Positions 30,081 to 43,853 of a stretch of 64,000 nucleotides of DNA are shown piece after piece. Location of the stretch: assembly GCA_905221605.1 (NCBI GenBank), contig CAJNDS010001857.1:62001-126000 (forward strand), in the 5' to 3' direction. The first letter of the stretch is position 1. Each line of letters begins with the position of its first letter. The notes under the pieces are model-generated. The model was not told the DNA's origin. It saw nothing but the letters and a program-made list of their open reading frames with translations, and ran no database searches. A program made the translations under genes and the position numbers. Source of the stretch: Symbiodinium natans. Taxonomy: Eukaryota; Sar; Dinophyceae; Suessiales; Symbiodiniaceae.

Positions 30081-32629
30081 CTTGAGTAACGATAGAAAAA
30101 ATATCCGACTATTGCGTCTTGCATCCCCAAATCCTAACACAAAGCCCATGATAAAGCCCAGAATGCTGACAATGAAGCCCTAAGCCCCAAGCCCTCTCAA
30201 CCCGATTAGCCCTATTAGCTCCATAAGCCAGAACCCACATGCTAAGAAGCAAGAACAACCGCCTGTCTTAGGCTTTCAGGACTTCAAGGGATTCACCCTT
30301 ACAACCCCAAAGCCTATCAATTCGAAACTCGCTCAAGCCGGTTTGCTGGAGTAAGGGTGAGACAGTCCCACCCCCCCCCCCTCCCCCCCTCCAAAATGGG
30401 CCCCTGTAAAGTACCCAATGGAAGTTGACACCCAACAGACCTCCCAAGAAGCCTGTAGGCCTGTATCATGCCGGAAGGAAGCCAGCAGGTCCCCAACGGT
30501 AGCTATTGCACCGCTGCCGTCTGTACACCACCTGCCCCTGCGCGTTCGTCTGTTGCCCACACGCGGAGCCCTTGGCATGGGAGTGCTTGGGAAGCCAGGA
30601 GGCCGAGACGAGGTTCTGTAATACTAGAACAGTATATTGCTGTTGTAAAACTGATGTGTGTAGACATACATATACATCTAATTTATATTGAAACTTATGA
30701 ACAAAAGGCTGTATGGTCACTTCTCTACGAAATGGTCCCTTTTGGGTTTACTACTCTACGGCGGACCCTGAAATCCCAAAAGTGGAGCATAATTCAGAGA
30801 ACTCACCATATGTGTAAATTACCTGGCACCCTCTTTGCCTAAACCTTGAGCATGCATAGTATGAAATCCTACCACAAACCTAAACCCCATTGTAAGTAAA
30901 TGAAGTCACTGGTATGTTGCCTGGAGACTTGCTGCTTGAAGATTCACCCTCCCAAACCCTAAACCCTAACCCCTAAACCCTGAACCCTGAACCCTAAACC
31001 CTAAACCCTAAACCCTAAACCCCTTAGCCCTTAACTCTCAACCTATGAGCTTCCCCAGAGGGCTTCGGTCTCCAAACGCTTTATGACCCCAAGCCTCCAA
31101 TATGTGAGGTTTCGGTGTTAAGGCTCAGGGTTCAAACAAAACAGGGTCACCTTACGTATCTAGATTTTCTGCAACCCCAAAACCCTAAACCGCAGACCCT
31201 ACACCCTGAGCCCCCTTAGAAGCATCCCTGACCCTAAACCCCCATTCCTTGTTTCGGGGGGATGCTAAAGCTCTCTTGAGGCATGTGAGCGTCTGCTGTC
31301 TGTCTGGAGGGTCAGGGCTTTCGGGTTTTCGCGATGCTGGGTTCAGAGCTTCAGGGTTTGGCACTAGGGTTTTGCGGCTTGGTCTTAGGGTTGCGCAAGG
31401 TTTCAATGTAAGGGCTTGAAGATTTCAAACTTCTTGCTTACATACCGGAGACCGAAACAAACTCGACTTGAAGCCCCAGTCGAACCGCGATAGCCACTCC
31501 CATGCTTGAAGGATGCGTGCATGCAGAAACCAATTCTGACGATGGAAGATGTCGCAGAGTCCTTTCTTCGCATCCCACCGCACGCTTCTAGCATTCCAGG
31601 CGTGCATTTGGGGCTTTGGGTTCAAGGTTGAGGGCTTTGCTTTGGGGTTTCACCCTAACCCTAAACCCGAAATCCTAAATCCTAAGCCCTAACCCCTAAA
31701 CCCTAAAACCCCCCGCCCTAGTGCCCTAAGGTACATGAAGGTCCTGACGCACCCGAGAACCTCTGAAGCCCTCACTGCGAGGATCATAGGTTAGGGTTTC
31801 CCTTTTCATTCCAAGCCACTACCTATAACTGCCCATGAACCTCCAAGTAGGGCTTGGGGCCACTTACAGGTTCGTGGCGAGCTATGCGTAGGGCTCTGAG
31901 CGCCTGTACTTTGATTCGTCATGTAAGTGCCGCTGCTCCACAAAGGGTTTAGGGTTTAGGGTTTAGGGTTTAGGCTTAGGGTTCTACAAGCACCAAGCTA
32001 AGCCCCTAACCCCTAAACTGCAGCGTCAACTCTGCACCCGGACAGAACACCTATACCCTACACCCCAACCCGACACCCACACCTTAGAATCTACACCCAA
32101 AGCACCAGACCCTAAACCCTAAACCCTAAACCCTAAACCCTAAACCCTAAACCCTAAACCCTAAACCCCATTCAAGTAAGAGAATGGGGGCTGGTGGTTC
32201 AGCTCGCAGGCCAGCAGAAGAAAGCAGAACTGCGCGTCTGAACCTCAGGGGCTCGGAGGAGCTACCTAGGCTTTAGGTTCAGGGTTTAGGGTTTAGGGTT
32301 CAGGGTTGAGGGTTTAGGGTTTAGGGTTTAGGGCTCAGGGTTCAGCAAGGTAATCAGTGCCCCTTTCTAATGGAAGTAAACCCTAAACCCCCTCGAGGCC
32401 CCCGCCCTAAACACCCCAAAAGCCCGAACAAATACCACAAAAACCTTCAAACACAACCTAAACCCTAAACCCTACATACCTGACCCTAACCCCTAGAAAC
32501 CAACAAACAACTCTGCCACTCCTGAACCCTAAACCCTAAACCCCAAACCCTGAACCCTCAACACCGAGCCACACATGGCACCCTAGCCACGGCTAGGCAG
32601 CAGCTTGCCTGGGCTGAGGGCTTATACTC

Positions 32630-32752
32630 GGAGGTTCACAGGTAGTCAGAAGTAGGGCTACAAGAAGGCTTTTAGAAAAGCTACACTAGATATATCCTGA
32701 CTACAAGTACCCTAAGTAAGGTTATAAGTATAGCTACCTTCGATCTACCTAG
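32630..32752 (+). mobile_element. MITE-A diverged copy
   Basis: Left arm CTCGGAGGTTCACAGGTAG is clear. The right arm is decayed. Confidence 0.6.
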
Positions 32753-33362
32753 AGCTTATTACAGGGTCTAGAGCACCAAAACTCCCAAAACGACTGGCCA
32801 TCCTAGGTGCCTGGGTTCAAGATCTCGTGCTCGTCCAGGCACCTGAGAAACCCTAAACCCTATACCCTCAAGCCTAAACCCTAAACCCTAAACCCTAAAC
32901 CCTATACCCTCAAGCCTAAACCCTGTTTACAGTATTACACGGGGAGGCACTGTGGGTCTAAGGCTTTTGAGTCGACAGGGCTGTGCCGGGTTTCGAGCAC
33001 CCGTGGGCCTAGGGACGCCCTGAACCCTAAAACCACCTGAAGCAACTCTAAATCCTCCGAGAACACTAAGAAACTCTAAAACAAAACCTTATAGCACCTG
33101 TGCTTTCGGCCTCTAGCACCATGTAGGGGTTTATGACATTAGGGGTACCTTATTGGGGTCCTCGTTCGAAGGAAATCCTACTATTTGGGGGGGGTCTATT
33201 TTAGGGTCTCGGGTGCAAGGCGTGTCTAAGACTTCCGGTGTTAGGGTTAGGATTTAGGATTTAGGGTTTAGGGTTTAAGGTTTAACTAGGTTAAGATCGT
33301 TTCGAGCTTCGGGGCTTCTTCAGTTCGCAGGTTCAAGAGGCTTTCGAAGGCTCTTTGGCGGT

Positions 33363-33454
33363 TCGGTTTAGGGTTTAGGGTTTAGGGTTTAGGGTTTAGG
33401 GTTTAGGGTTTAGGGTTTAGGGTTTAGGGTTTAGGGTTTAGGGTTTAGGGTTCA
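33363..33454 (+). repeat. (TTTAGGG)n array
   Basis: About 12 units. No assigned exon is adjacent. Confidence 0.95.
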
Positions 33455-33752
33455 GGGTTACCCCAACCCTCTATACTATCCCCCCCTAGGGTGGTCTTGG
33501 AGGGGCTGCTGTGGTCGAACCGTGAAATCCAGAGCTGTGTGTTTGTTGAAGGCCTAGGATGTTGCGCACTTTGGTGGGTTTGCTGTGAAGTTTTGAGGGC
33601 CTTGGCTGAACGTCTGGGAGCAGGGCTTTCGGGTGTTGAGGTAGGGTTTGTAGCGATGTGTTTTTTGAGGTTGCTTGGACCCCAAATATGCAAATTCTTC
33701 GCAGCTACGCTGCGGCATGACTCCTGGCGGCTGCAAACTATGTATGAACTTC

Positions 33753-33850
33753 TACTATGTGCTTAAGAACCCCCCAATGAAGACACGATCATAATCCCTG
33801 TATTTGCCCTTCCAACTAAGAACTTTGGATTTTTTTGAGCAATTCGTAGA
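33753..33850 (+). mobile_element. MITE-E copy
   Basis: TACTATGTGCTTAAGAACCCC at the left and TGAGCAATTCGTAG at the right, with an ATAATCCCTGTATTTGCCCTT core. Confidence 0.75.
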
Positions 33851-34076
33851 CTTTGTGAAACAAACGACACCTGCATGGACTTTGGATCTACAGCTCCCCA
33901 GGGTTCCTTGATGACTCGCAGACCTTGCCGGCGGTCAGGGCTTGGGGTGTATGATTTGGGGTTTAGGTTTAGAAACCTCAACCCCTAAACCCTAAACCCT
34001 AAACCCTAAACCCTAAACCCTAAACCCTAGGAGTTTCACAGTTGGGAAGTGAGGGTGGAAGACTATAAACTCTCTA

Positions 34077-34168
34077 TGGGGGTTTACGATATTAGGGGTA
34101 CCATATTGGGTTCCTTATTCTCAGGGGATCCTACTAATTGGGGGTCTATACGAGGGCTCCCTTATTGC
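34077..34168 (+). mobile_element. MITE-C copy
   Basis: GGGGGTTTACGATATTAGGGGTACC ends, with the same GGGATCCTACTAATTGGGGGTC core as 18868-18957. Confidence 0.75.
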
Positions 34169-34205
34169 TGCATAAACCCTAAACCCTAAACCCTAAACCC
34201 TAAAC

Positions 34206-34303
34206 CCCATGTAAAACAGCGCCCAGCGGCTTCTTGAGCCGCCACATCACGCCAATCGCGTCCGAGCCCCACTCCTGCGTGAGCGCGGGAACTTTGCCCA
34301 TGC
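34206..34303 (-). CDS. LDHD-like exon 23
   Basis: Starts by completing Gly, then MGKVPALTQEWGSDAIGVMW and MWRLKKPLGAVLHG. This fits the family end GMGK...L...G..A...M..IK..LDP...(NPGK). The donor is GG|GTTTAGGG. The last few residues and stop must lie below 34206 and were not found. Confidence 0.8.
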
Positions 34304-37300
34304 CTGAGCACAAAAAGGTTTAGGGTTTAGGGTTTAGGGTTTCGAAAATTTTGGGATTGGGGCCTTCGGGTATTTAGGGTGTTGGGGTGCAGGAATCGGG
34401 GTGCAACGACTAGTAGTGGCGCAAGGCTTTCTAGAGTTTGAGAGACACTACGACTGCCTACTTTCCCAAAACCAGTGAACCCAACCTCCCACATCAAAAC
34501 TCCTAATCTTGCATCAGGGTGCCGACGCCGTGCTCGCCACTGACGACACCGCCGTGCGCCAGGGCGCGCGCCCACATGCGCCTCTTTGCATGACTTGGGG
34601 GATACTTGCAAAGCGAGCTCTGGGCTCGGGGTTGGGGTTTAGGAGTGTGTTGCTAGTTCCTGACGCCCCTAGCAGAGACCATCAGAGACCTGGAGGTCAC
34701 TAAACCCTAAACCCTAAACCCTAAACCCTAAACCCTAAACCCTAAGGGGCTTCGGGCACTGCAGTAATACAAATTCAGTGACCAAGCCGGGAAGCCGGGG
34801 TGCTTGTGGTGGGCATGGTCAGACAGACATCTGACAGTGGAGCGTTGGCAGCAAAGACCAGTCATGGGTTTAGGGTTTAGGTTTTAAGGTGTAGGGTTCA
34901 GGGTTCAGGGTTCAGGGTTCAGGGTTTAGGGTTTAGGGTTTAGGGTTACCACTACAAAAACATCCCGAACCTTGAACGAAGTTGATGTCTGTCACGGTGA
35001 CAAAGGAGGAGTGCAAAGTGCAGACGTGATGCTTGCTTGGTAAGTGTTGCTGTCCCTAGGTGACGAGGCGCAAACACTTGCGACTCTCCTGAAACCTAAA
35101 CCCTAAACCCTAAACCCTAAACCCTAAAGGCCCTAAACCCTAAAGGCCCTAAACCCTAAACCCTAAACCCTAAACCCTAAAGGCCCTCACCCTAAACCGA
35201 TTTTCCTAAGACCTAAACCCTAAACTTCTCGGCAAGGCCTGTCCAGTTCATGCAGCACCTCCACTTCCTGTGCCGGGCGAGACTTTCAGAATGATCCCTA
35301 AACCCTAAACCCTAAACCCTAAACCCTGATCCCTGCAGTCAAAGATGGCAAAGGTGGGTGACTCAATCAATGGCGCTTAAACCAGTGGTTAGGGTCTAGA
35401 GTTTAGGGTTTAGGGTTTAGGATTTGGGCTTTAGGGTTTAGGATTTAGGTTCGAAAACCATTGCTAAGGACTGATAAGCTATACAAACCCTGCCTTACTT
35501 GGAGGTTCATGGATAGTTCCATGCGGTTAAACCCTAAACCCTAAACCAAACCCTAAGCCCTAAGCCCTAAGCCCTAAGCCCTAAGCCCTAAGCCCTAAGC
35601 CCTAAGCCCCCTCGCCTCCCTTTCCCCGCGCTTTGGCCTCCCCGACAACCCTGGCGTGAGTCGATCTTAATCAACCCCAAACAACCCTCGCCCCGTAGTT
35701 GGAGGTTCAGGGGTGCCTCCAAGCTGTGTCTTAAGTCCCCGAAAATGAGGTTATTGACCAGTTAGACTTATAGTTGCCCTATTTTTAACCCCACTTCTAG
35801 CTGCCCATGAACCTCCAAGTATCACCCTGAAGCCTAACGCCTAAACCCTAAACACCCTACTGTACTAAAGCCCTACATCCAAGAGCCTCTCTGTTCCGGC
35901 TTAGGGCCCTACATGTGGAAGGTCATTTGTACTCTACTATTTGCTTAAGAAGCCCCCAAAAAAATCACCCTATTACCCTTGTAGGTACGAATATTTTGCT
36001 TTGGGGGTTCTTAAGCAACCAGTAGTACTTGCTCCACCAGAGATGGTTGGTTTGAACGATGAGATTACCTCCTGGGCGGGCTGCCCGAGCGGAAGCTTGA
36101 TGTATGCTGTACTCAAGTAGGGGCTTTGGGAAATTACAAAGTGTAGACACTCCCGCCTAGGCCCGTTGGGCCCGGTATGCATGAGGCCGCCAAGAGGCAT
36201 CGATAAGGCTGGTGAGGACAACATCAAAATGCGACAATTCCCATGCGACTTTCAAACTCATGGCCATGTGAACCGAAGTTGCTAACAGCGGGGCCCTCGA
36301 CACTGCGACTTCCTAACCCAGGAATGATCAAGCTGAACTGCTCATTGACCCTGAAAAAAGCACATTGCCCAAAAAAAATGGAGCCGAAACCCCAAAACTC
36401 TAACACACTTGTTGAACACACTCAGACTCTACATCCCAAATCTAGTCGCCCTAACCCGTTCCCTACACCCCACCCAAACCGTAAACCCCAAGACTCTGCA
36501 CCCTCAACCCCAATCCCTAACTAAACCCTAAACCCTAAACCCTAAACCCTAATCGCACATCCTTGGGGTTCCCATGGTCGAAGAGGACCACGCAGTGGAA
36601 GTTGCCATCCGCGGCGTGGCCAAAGATGTTGCACAGGAAGCGGACACCCGTCTCCTCAAGGTCCGGGCTTCCCGACTATTAGGGTTTTAGGGTTAGGGTT
36701 TACTTAAAGCTTCATGATTAGTTATAAGGAAGGATATAAGTATCCTAAAAAAGGTTACAACCAGTTATAACTATTGTTGCCCGATTAATAGCCCTACTTC
36801 TAACGAACCATGCATCTGAATCTGCAAATGCGTACTACATGAGACCCTCTGAAGCCAGTCAGGGGGAAATACAGAACGATCCCAGGCGCCTAAAGGCCCT
36901 AAACCCTAACCCTAAACCCTAGATTCTAGATACAGGTGGTTTTTGGTGGGAGGCCCTGGTTGGGTAGTAGGATCCCCTTAAGAGACCCCTCCGCCCCCCC
37001 CCCGCATTGCGGGTTCGGGTCCCGACTCCGTCCTCCGCCGTTGCGGCGTAATCCTCCTCTGTCTCCTCGATCAGCGAAGGGAACTCACCCAATGGCACGC
37101 AGACGTCGGTGGAAAGCCTGGGGACATCATAAAGAAAGTCGCACAACAGTATAGTCGTCTGCGGATAAGAAAAACTAACAAAAGAAAAGAGTGTGGTGTT
37201 AGTCATCTTATGGCAATAGTTTGTCATCCAGTAACTGTTGGCAGCACCACTTCCGTAGCAGTCTGCACATGCCAAGTGTCGAAAAATGCCAACCCTAAAC

Positions 37301-40300
37301 CCAAACCCCTCAAACCCCAAACCCTATACCCAAAACCCTGATTTCGGAAAGGTGGCTTCTGGGATGCTTGGGATTACCGGGATGTGAGGGTTTCGAGCAT
37401 GGTGAGGCTGTGGTTTTGGGAGCCTTCATGATTAGAATAGGGTTTTGGGGGGTATTCTGGTATAAGTACAAAGGGACCATAAGGGAAAACTAGTAGTAAT
37501 AATTCCGACCCCTATAGTGGGGTTTTGGTTTCGCAGTAGAGTGAATTACAGGCTGACGCACCTTGTGCTCAGAACAATCGCCCGAGCGACCGGAATTCAG
37601 TGCTTATACCCGTCCACCGAAGCATGCACTATCTTGATTATAAAGCTTTAGCCTCATTCGAGAAAGGCTAGGTTGCTTCGGCTGGCGTGCTAAGCTAGCC
37701 TCTGGAAAGTGGAGCACCAGCGTCTGGGTTTTTCGGATTCAGGGTTCTGGGCCTTCTGGCCTCAGGCAACACCCCGAAAGTCCGAGTCGCTGAACGCCCT
37801 CCATCCTGTTGGGTCAGGACTTCCGGCTACTCAGTAGGGTTCTAAGTGACCTAAATAAGATGATAACCAGACATCATTGAAGTTACCCTACTTATAACCC
37901 CACTTCTAACCACCCATGAACCTCCAAGTCGGGCCCCAGGCTTAAGTAAAGGCTGGGTGTGGCTCCGAGCGGCATCCGCACGTCCTTCGCGCCCCTGTCC
38001 ACCATGTGCTGCCGATTCGACTGGCAGGCAAAGTAGGCGCTGCGCCTCCACACCAGTGCTTGCTTACTGGCCTCATACATGGGGGCCTACTTAAGGAATG
38101 CCAGGGTCTTATAAGCCCGGAAGCCCTAAAACCACACACCCCTCCTCCAAACCCCGAAAAACCCTAAACCGTACCTGGCACCCTCAAGCCTGTGCCCTGA
38201 AACTCTGAGCAGTTTAACCAACTTTGCAGAACCGCGAAGGGCGCCAAAGTCCGTCGCAACTTCAGGGTTTAGGGCTTATGGCTTTACGCTTTGAGGATTC
38301 AGGGCTTAGGGCTGCTAGGGTTTTCAGGATGTAGGGTTTCGGGTTTAGGGTTTAGGGTTTAGGGTCCGGGGGTTAGGGCCTTAGGACTTTTGGGGCTCGA
38401 GGCCAGGCCAATCACGTGTTCCGGCGGCGGGCTTCGGGTGTGGGGTTCTTTCGTGTAGGGTTCTTTGATGCAAGGTTCTGTCATGGTAGGGTTCAGGGTT
38501 TAGAGTTGGGATGTTCCCCCTTAATGCTACTCGCAGACCTGAATATGGATTAGAATACGGGGTACTATAATCCCTATTAAGCACTGTTTGGACAAGGGGG
38601 AACGTCCCGAGTTTAGAGTTTCGAGCCCGAAAATGCCCCCAAAACCAGAAACCCTAAAACCTAAACCCTAAACCCTAAACCCTCAACCCTAAACCCTCAA
38701 CCCTAAACCCTAAACCCTGAACCCTAAACCCTAAACCCTAACTCAAAACGGACGGCCTGAGATCCCAGAGCTGCTGCTGCTCTTCTTTCCCCGTCGCAAG
38801 GACGAAAGATCGGCCGCCTGCTTGGTTTAGGGTTTAGGGTTTAGGGTTTAGGGCTTAGGGTTTAGGGTTTAGGGTTTAGGGCTCAGGGTTCAGGGTTTAG
38901 GGCTTAGGGCTTAGGGCCGGGTGTTGGCCCGGGTTTAAGACTGTAGGCTCCTGCACCAGCTGTAGTGGTACTTGCTCAGAGACTGACAGTTCAAACGCGC
39001 GTCAACACAAGGGCGTGCCCTCTCAAAAAACTGCAAAAACAGAATGCCAAATAGCAGCTGGCAACCATCTAAAAGCCCTAGAAACCCTAGACCCTAGACT
39101 CTAAACCTCAGTCTCTCAACTCCTAACCCTAAACCTGTAAACCCTAAGCCTTCGCTTTCGGCGATCGCCTTGGCCGACTCCAGCTCCTTTCGGCAAACCC
39201 GAAACCCTAAACCCGAAACCCTAAACCCGAAACCCAAACCCTAAACCCTAAACCCTAAACCCTAAACGAAATCCTACCCCTGCAGGTAGGAGGCAGGGTG
39301 TCGGGGGGAATGGCTCAGGCAGAAAGGGTAGATTCGGAGGCCTACAAGGGGAGGTCCCCCAGCTACAAGTAGACATAGAAGAGAGGTCCTAAGTTGGATC
39401 AATAGTTGGTTCTACGTCCTTGCCTCGGCTTAGTATAGCAAGGAAAGCAGTTCCCTTCACGAAACCAGCTCGCTTCAGGGACATGGCCAAGGGAGGTCGA
39501 GGGCGAGACATGTCATAACAGCACTGGGAGCGGTGGAGGGGAGGGGTTGGGTTTAGGGTTTAGGGCTTAGGGTTTAGGGTTTAGGGTTTAGGGCAACGAC
39601 CCCACGCCCTAAACCCAAAGCCCCTAAACCCTCAAGCCAACTCTCAACCTGCCAAGCTCTGAAGCAGCAAGACTGAACAGTTGAGTAGGGATATGGTTGG
39701 GGTGCAGGGTTTTAGGGTTTTAGGGTTCAGGGTTCAGGGTTTAGGGTTTTAGGGTTTGCCTGTGTATGGGGCTTACGGTCATCTTGGGCTTAGGGTGCAG
39801 GGCTTGTGATCATGTGAACGAAGCCCGCTGCTTCACAAAAAGCACGACTCAGTCTTGTCCTTCGCCGGACAGCTAAACACCTAACCCTCAACCCTCAAGC
39901 CCCGAAGCCCTAGAGCCCTAAAGCCCTAAACCCCTGGACCCCAAAACCCCTAAACCCTCCATCCTGAGCGGCAAGAGGGGCCGAGGTTGCGTGGACCTGG
40001 AGGAACAGCGTGGGCACCTGAAGCAGTCAACTACGGTTTGGAGTCTCGTGTTTAGGGTTGCAGGGTTTTGGGGGGGTTTAGGGCTTTAGGGTTTAGGGTT
40101 TAGGGGTTTGGGGTTTAGGGTTTAGGGTTTAGGGATTAGGGTTTAGGGTTTAGGGTTTAGGGTTTAAAGTTTAAACCCTACACCCCTTGTAACTATGACT
40201 GAACCTCACACAAAGGCCCCAGAAGCCGGCTCCATCTCCAGGCCGTTGGCGCGCTTCTTCTGGCTCTCCTTACACTTCATGTAGGGTTTAGGGTTTAGGG

Positions 40301-43300
40301 TTTAGGGTTCAGGGTTCAGGGTTCAGGGTTCAGGGTTTAGGGTTAGGGTTTAGGGTTTGGGGTTTAGCGTTTAGGGTTTAGGGTTTCGGGTTTAGGGTTT
40401 GGGTTTAGGGTTTAGGGTTTAGGGTTTAGGGTTTAGGGTTTCGGGTTTCGGGTTTAGGGGTTAGGGTTTAGGGGAAGCCTAAACCCTACACCATCCCAGA
40501 CCTCAAAGACCTTCAGGGAATAAAAAAGCCCTAAGCCCAAACCCCACGCTATGACAGGTTGATCGGGGTTGATCGGCCCTTCTTGCTACCCTAAGCCCCA
40601 AACCCTGAACCCTAAACCCTCGCCCCTTAACTCTATAGGGAAAAGAGACAAAAACCTAGAATCTAGATTTACACCCCCGACCCCCCATGCACGTGCCAGA
40701 CATCCAAACCTGGCTCTCAGGCTCGGGAAACTTCTGGTTTAGGGCTTAGGGCGTTTTGCTTGCCTTCTGATCTTGACCACCCACACTTTGCGGATGAACC
40801 CCGAAACCTAAACCCTGAACGCTAAATCTCGGCCTTGTTCAGTTTGCTTTTTCTGATCGGAGTAGAAAGCATCATTTAGGGATTCTAGAGGGGCTCCCAT
40901 AGCATCGTCGTCTAGGGTCGGCATAGGGCCCTGAACCCCCCTAAAAACCCTAAACCCTAAACCCCTAAACCCTAAAACCCCTCTTCGGGCCGGGACACGT
41001 TCAGCGAGAGTATGCTCTGCGCGTTGAGCAGCTCTACACGGGACAGGCCCAGCTGCGCCTCGACATGTTCTTGGCCGCCAAGAGGCTGCACATTGGGGTT
41101 TAGGGTTTAGGGTTTAGGGTTTGGGGTTTGGGGTTTGGGGTTTAAGGTTTAGGGTTTGCGGTTTGGGGTTTAGGGCCATCATTCAAGTACGAAGCCCTAA
41201 GCTCTAAGCCCTACACCGTACGGGTTTAGGGTTTAAGGGTTTAGGCCTTGGGGTTTAGAGTCTATGAATAGCCCCACACCCAACTCAAATTCCCAGGCAC
41301 CCTGGGCCCAAAGCACACAGCTACGACATCCCAAAAAACCATGCGCCTACACGGGTGGGCGGGGGGGGTGGGGGGTGGGGTTCTTGAGAGTCAGCGTGGC
41401 GGGGGGACTTTAGGATTTAGGGAGTTTAGAATGACTGGGATGTTTCATGGCTAGCTGTAAATAGGGTTCTAAGTCCCCTCTATTAGGTTTTCCCAGTTTA
41501 ACATCTAGTTGCCCTACATCTAACCCTACTTCTAGTTGCCCGTGAACCTCCAAGTAGGGGAAAGCTCCAAGCCTGTTTCAGCTTCACCACGGCCCTGGAG
41601 CAGGCCTGTGGAAGGACACCCCAGAGCTTCGAACCAAAGGGCAGTTGCATGGAGTATGGGACCTTAATTAAGGGCCCCCTTACATACCCATTGGCCCATA
41701 CTTCAGAAGCCTTGAAGAAGGCAAGGGAGCATATGAAGGGACCTTGTAACTACCCTTAGGCTACAGGAGAGGTTCAGGCTTTGGGGTAACCACCGGCTTC
41801 ACGGTAGAGATAGCCGAAACCATGCAAAAACCCAACTCTTGCAAGAGGAACACCGACCGGAGAGCCCCCGTGTTTTAACCACTGGGGTTCGGGCTTTCGC
41901 GAAACACAACCCCTCACACCCAAAATGCCCTGACGGCCTGAACTTTCCACGGCGAAAGCGTTAAAGCCATAGCACCGAACAAGAGGTTTCAGGCTATTAG
42001 CACCTGAGAAGCAACACCCCAACTCTGTTCTGGAGAGCTACTGGTGAAAGCAGAGAGACGCAACTGCATCTGCAGGGTGTTTAGGGTTTAGGGTTCAGGG
42101 TGTAGGGTGTAGGGTGTTGGGTTGAAGGTTTCGGGGAATCGAACCCCTGAACCCTTTGCCCCAAAGTGTGCAGGGTTGCCACCATGAGTGTAGAGCTTTT
42201 TCAAGGGACAAAAAGAGGGACCCTTAGAAAGGGGGCTCAGGGGTAATGCAGGGGCTACTTAGGTCCTAAAGGCGTCTTAAAGAGAACCTTGGGGGCTCTA
42301 ATCTACATCTTGGCCCTAAACCCTAAACCCTATACACCCTTAACCATACAAACCCTAAACCCGAAACTCTAAACCCTAGACCCTAAACTCTCAACCCTAA
42401 ACCCTCAACCCTCAACCCTCAACCCTAAACCCTAAACCCTAAACCCCAAAGCCCGGCGGCCGCCTGAAGTGAGTCGAAGCTGACGCGCAGGCTCGTCTCG
42501 CCGCTGGGCTGCGGAGTGACCTTCCTTGGATGCGTGGAGGAATGGGTTCACTGGGTTAGGGTTTAGGGTTTAGGGTTTAGGGTTTAGGGTTTAGGGTTTA
42601 GGGAATGAGGGAATGAGGGAATGAGGGAATGAGGGAATGAGGGAATGAGGGAATGAGGGAATGAGGGAATGAGGGAATGAGGGAATGAGGGAATGAGGGA
42701 ATGAGGGAATGAGGGAATGAGGGAATGAGGGAATGAGGGAATGAGGGAATGAGGGAATGAGGGAATGAGGGAATGAGGGAATGAGGGACCCGAAATAATC
42801 CCTCAAAGGGGGTAAATATATATAGGGCCCTACTTCCCTCAGTCCCTACGAATAAGCAGGGGATTTGAAGCTTGGGGGATGCAGGGTTTAGGGTTTTGGG
42901 CGTAGGCGTTTCAGTTTTGGGGGTTTCTGGGTTTAGGGTTCAGGTTTCGGGGACTTAAACGTTTGGGGGTTCACGGGGTTGGGGTGTAGGGTGTTGGGCG
43001 TAAAGTGTGGGGCGGTCGGGGTTGAGGTGGCATGTCAGGCACGGGTGCCCTGTTTTCGTTTGTAACCACGTGCCAATCTGGTGCATGCTGTGCCATGGTC
43101 CCTAAACCCTAAACCCTTTTAAGCGTGTGTGGGGGGAGGAGGGAGGGGGGGCGAGGGTGATTTTAATTACCAGGACCGCTGTTGGCGGCGCCCTCTGCTT
43201 AGTGGTTCTATGCGGTGCCCAAACCGGGGGCTGGGAACTCAGCTTTAACCTACTTAGAGTTGCAGCAGGGAAGCCTAAACCCAAATCCCTAAACCCTAGA

Positions 43301-43816
43301 CCCTTACAGAAAGTGTAAGGTTCGTTCTTCGTGTCAGCTCACGAGATGAACCACCCCCAAACCCTCATCTCATGGTATTTACAACTACCCTAACCCCCTG
43401 AAGCCTAACCCAGAAGAGACCACGAAAATGCAAGCGGGAGGATCACGACGAGCTCGGCGATTACCTCAGCATCTCGACACCCCTCCTATAGCGCTACTGG
43501 GCAACAGTGGCTTGCGGAGCTTTGGGTGTAGGGTTTACGGAGCTTCGGGTTTCGGGTTACGTCTCAAACGTTGAACACGAAACCTACAGTAAGCAGTCGC
43601 CAAGAACCCCTCGAATATGAACCTTGAACCCTGAACCCCTGAACCCTAAACCCTAAAGCCTAAACCTGCGTGAGCGCCAAGGCACCGCCAGAGTCCCCTC
43701 CTGCTCTCTTGTGCAACAGAAGGAGGGCTTCGTGGGAGTTGGAGGTCCCATGGGTTAGTTTGAACTGCGGTTTCTTAAAACACTAAATTACGAGTGTATG
43801 ATGAGCAATATAAACG

Positions 43817-43853
<37 letters not shown>

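Larger units (their letters stand above)
30081..34205. other. Interval between LDHD-like gene and alveolin-2: repeats and unassigned islands
   Basis: It should contain the enzyme's last codons and the alveolin-2 start. Open islands on the minus strand include 31587-31446 (tryptophan-rich, donor GTATGT), 31932-31868 (donor GTAAGT), 32265-32167, 30615-30532 and 33924-33871. Their phases do not form one clear chain and no domain is recognised. Confidence 0.45.

Noticed and set aside
35608-36350. Four islands (36350-36236, 36156-36029, 35908-35877, 35665-35608) that join in phase
   Set aside because: They fall in the intron between LDHD-like exons 21 and 22. Inclusion would insert about 110 residues between GHAADGNFH and SGEHG, where the family has about 45. 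Kept as possible but not called.
36243-36524. 93-codon + strand frame
   Set aside because: Continues straight into CCCTAAACC-type repeat translation (Pro, Asn, Lys); shadow frame.
39278-39872. Three exon-like islands (39872-39820, 39523-39466, 39341-39278)
   Set aside because: They lie in the intron between LDHD-like exons 17 and 18, which join in phase as LAAQ-ELES at the expected family spacing.
40212-40274. Island encoding CKESQKKRANGLEMEPASGA near LDHD-like exon 17
   Set aside because: Inclusion lengthens the RVELLN to PTLF spacing beyond the family norm; the GA donor of exon 16 joins directly to exon 17.
42591-42806. Frame encoding repeated SLIPSFPH
   Set aside because: Artefact of the GAATGAGG minisatellite.
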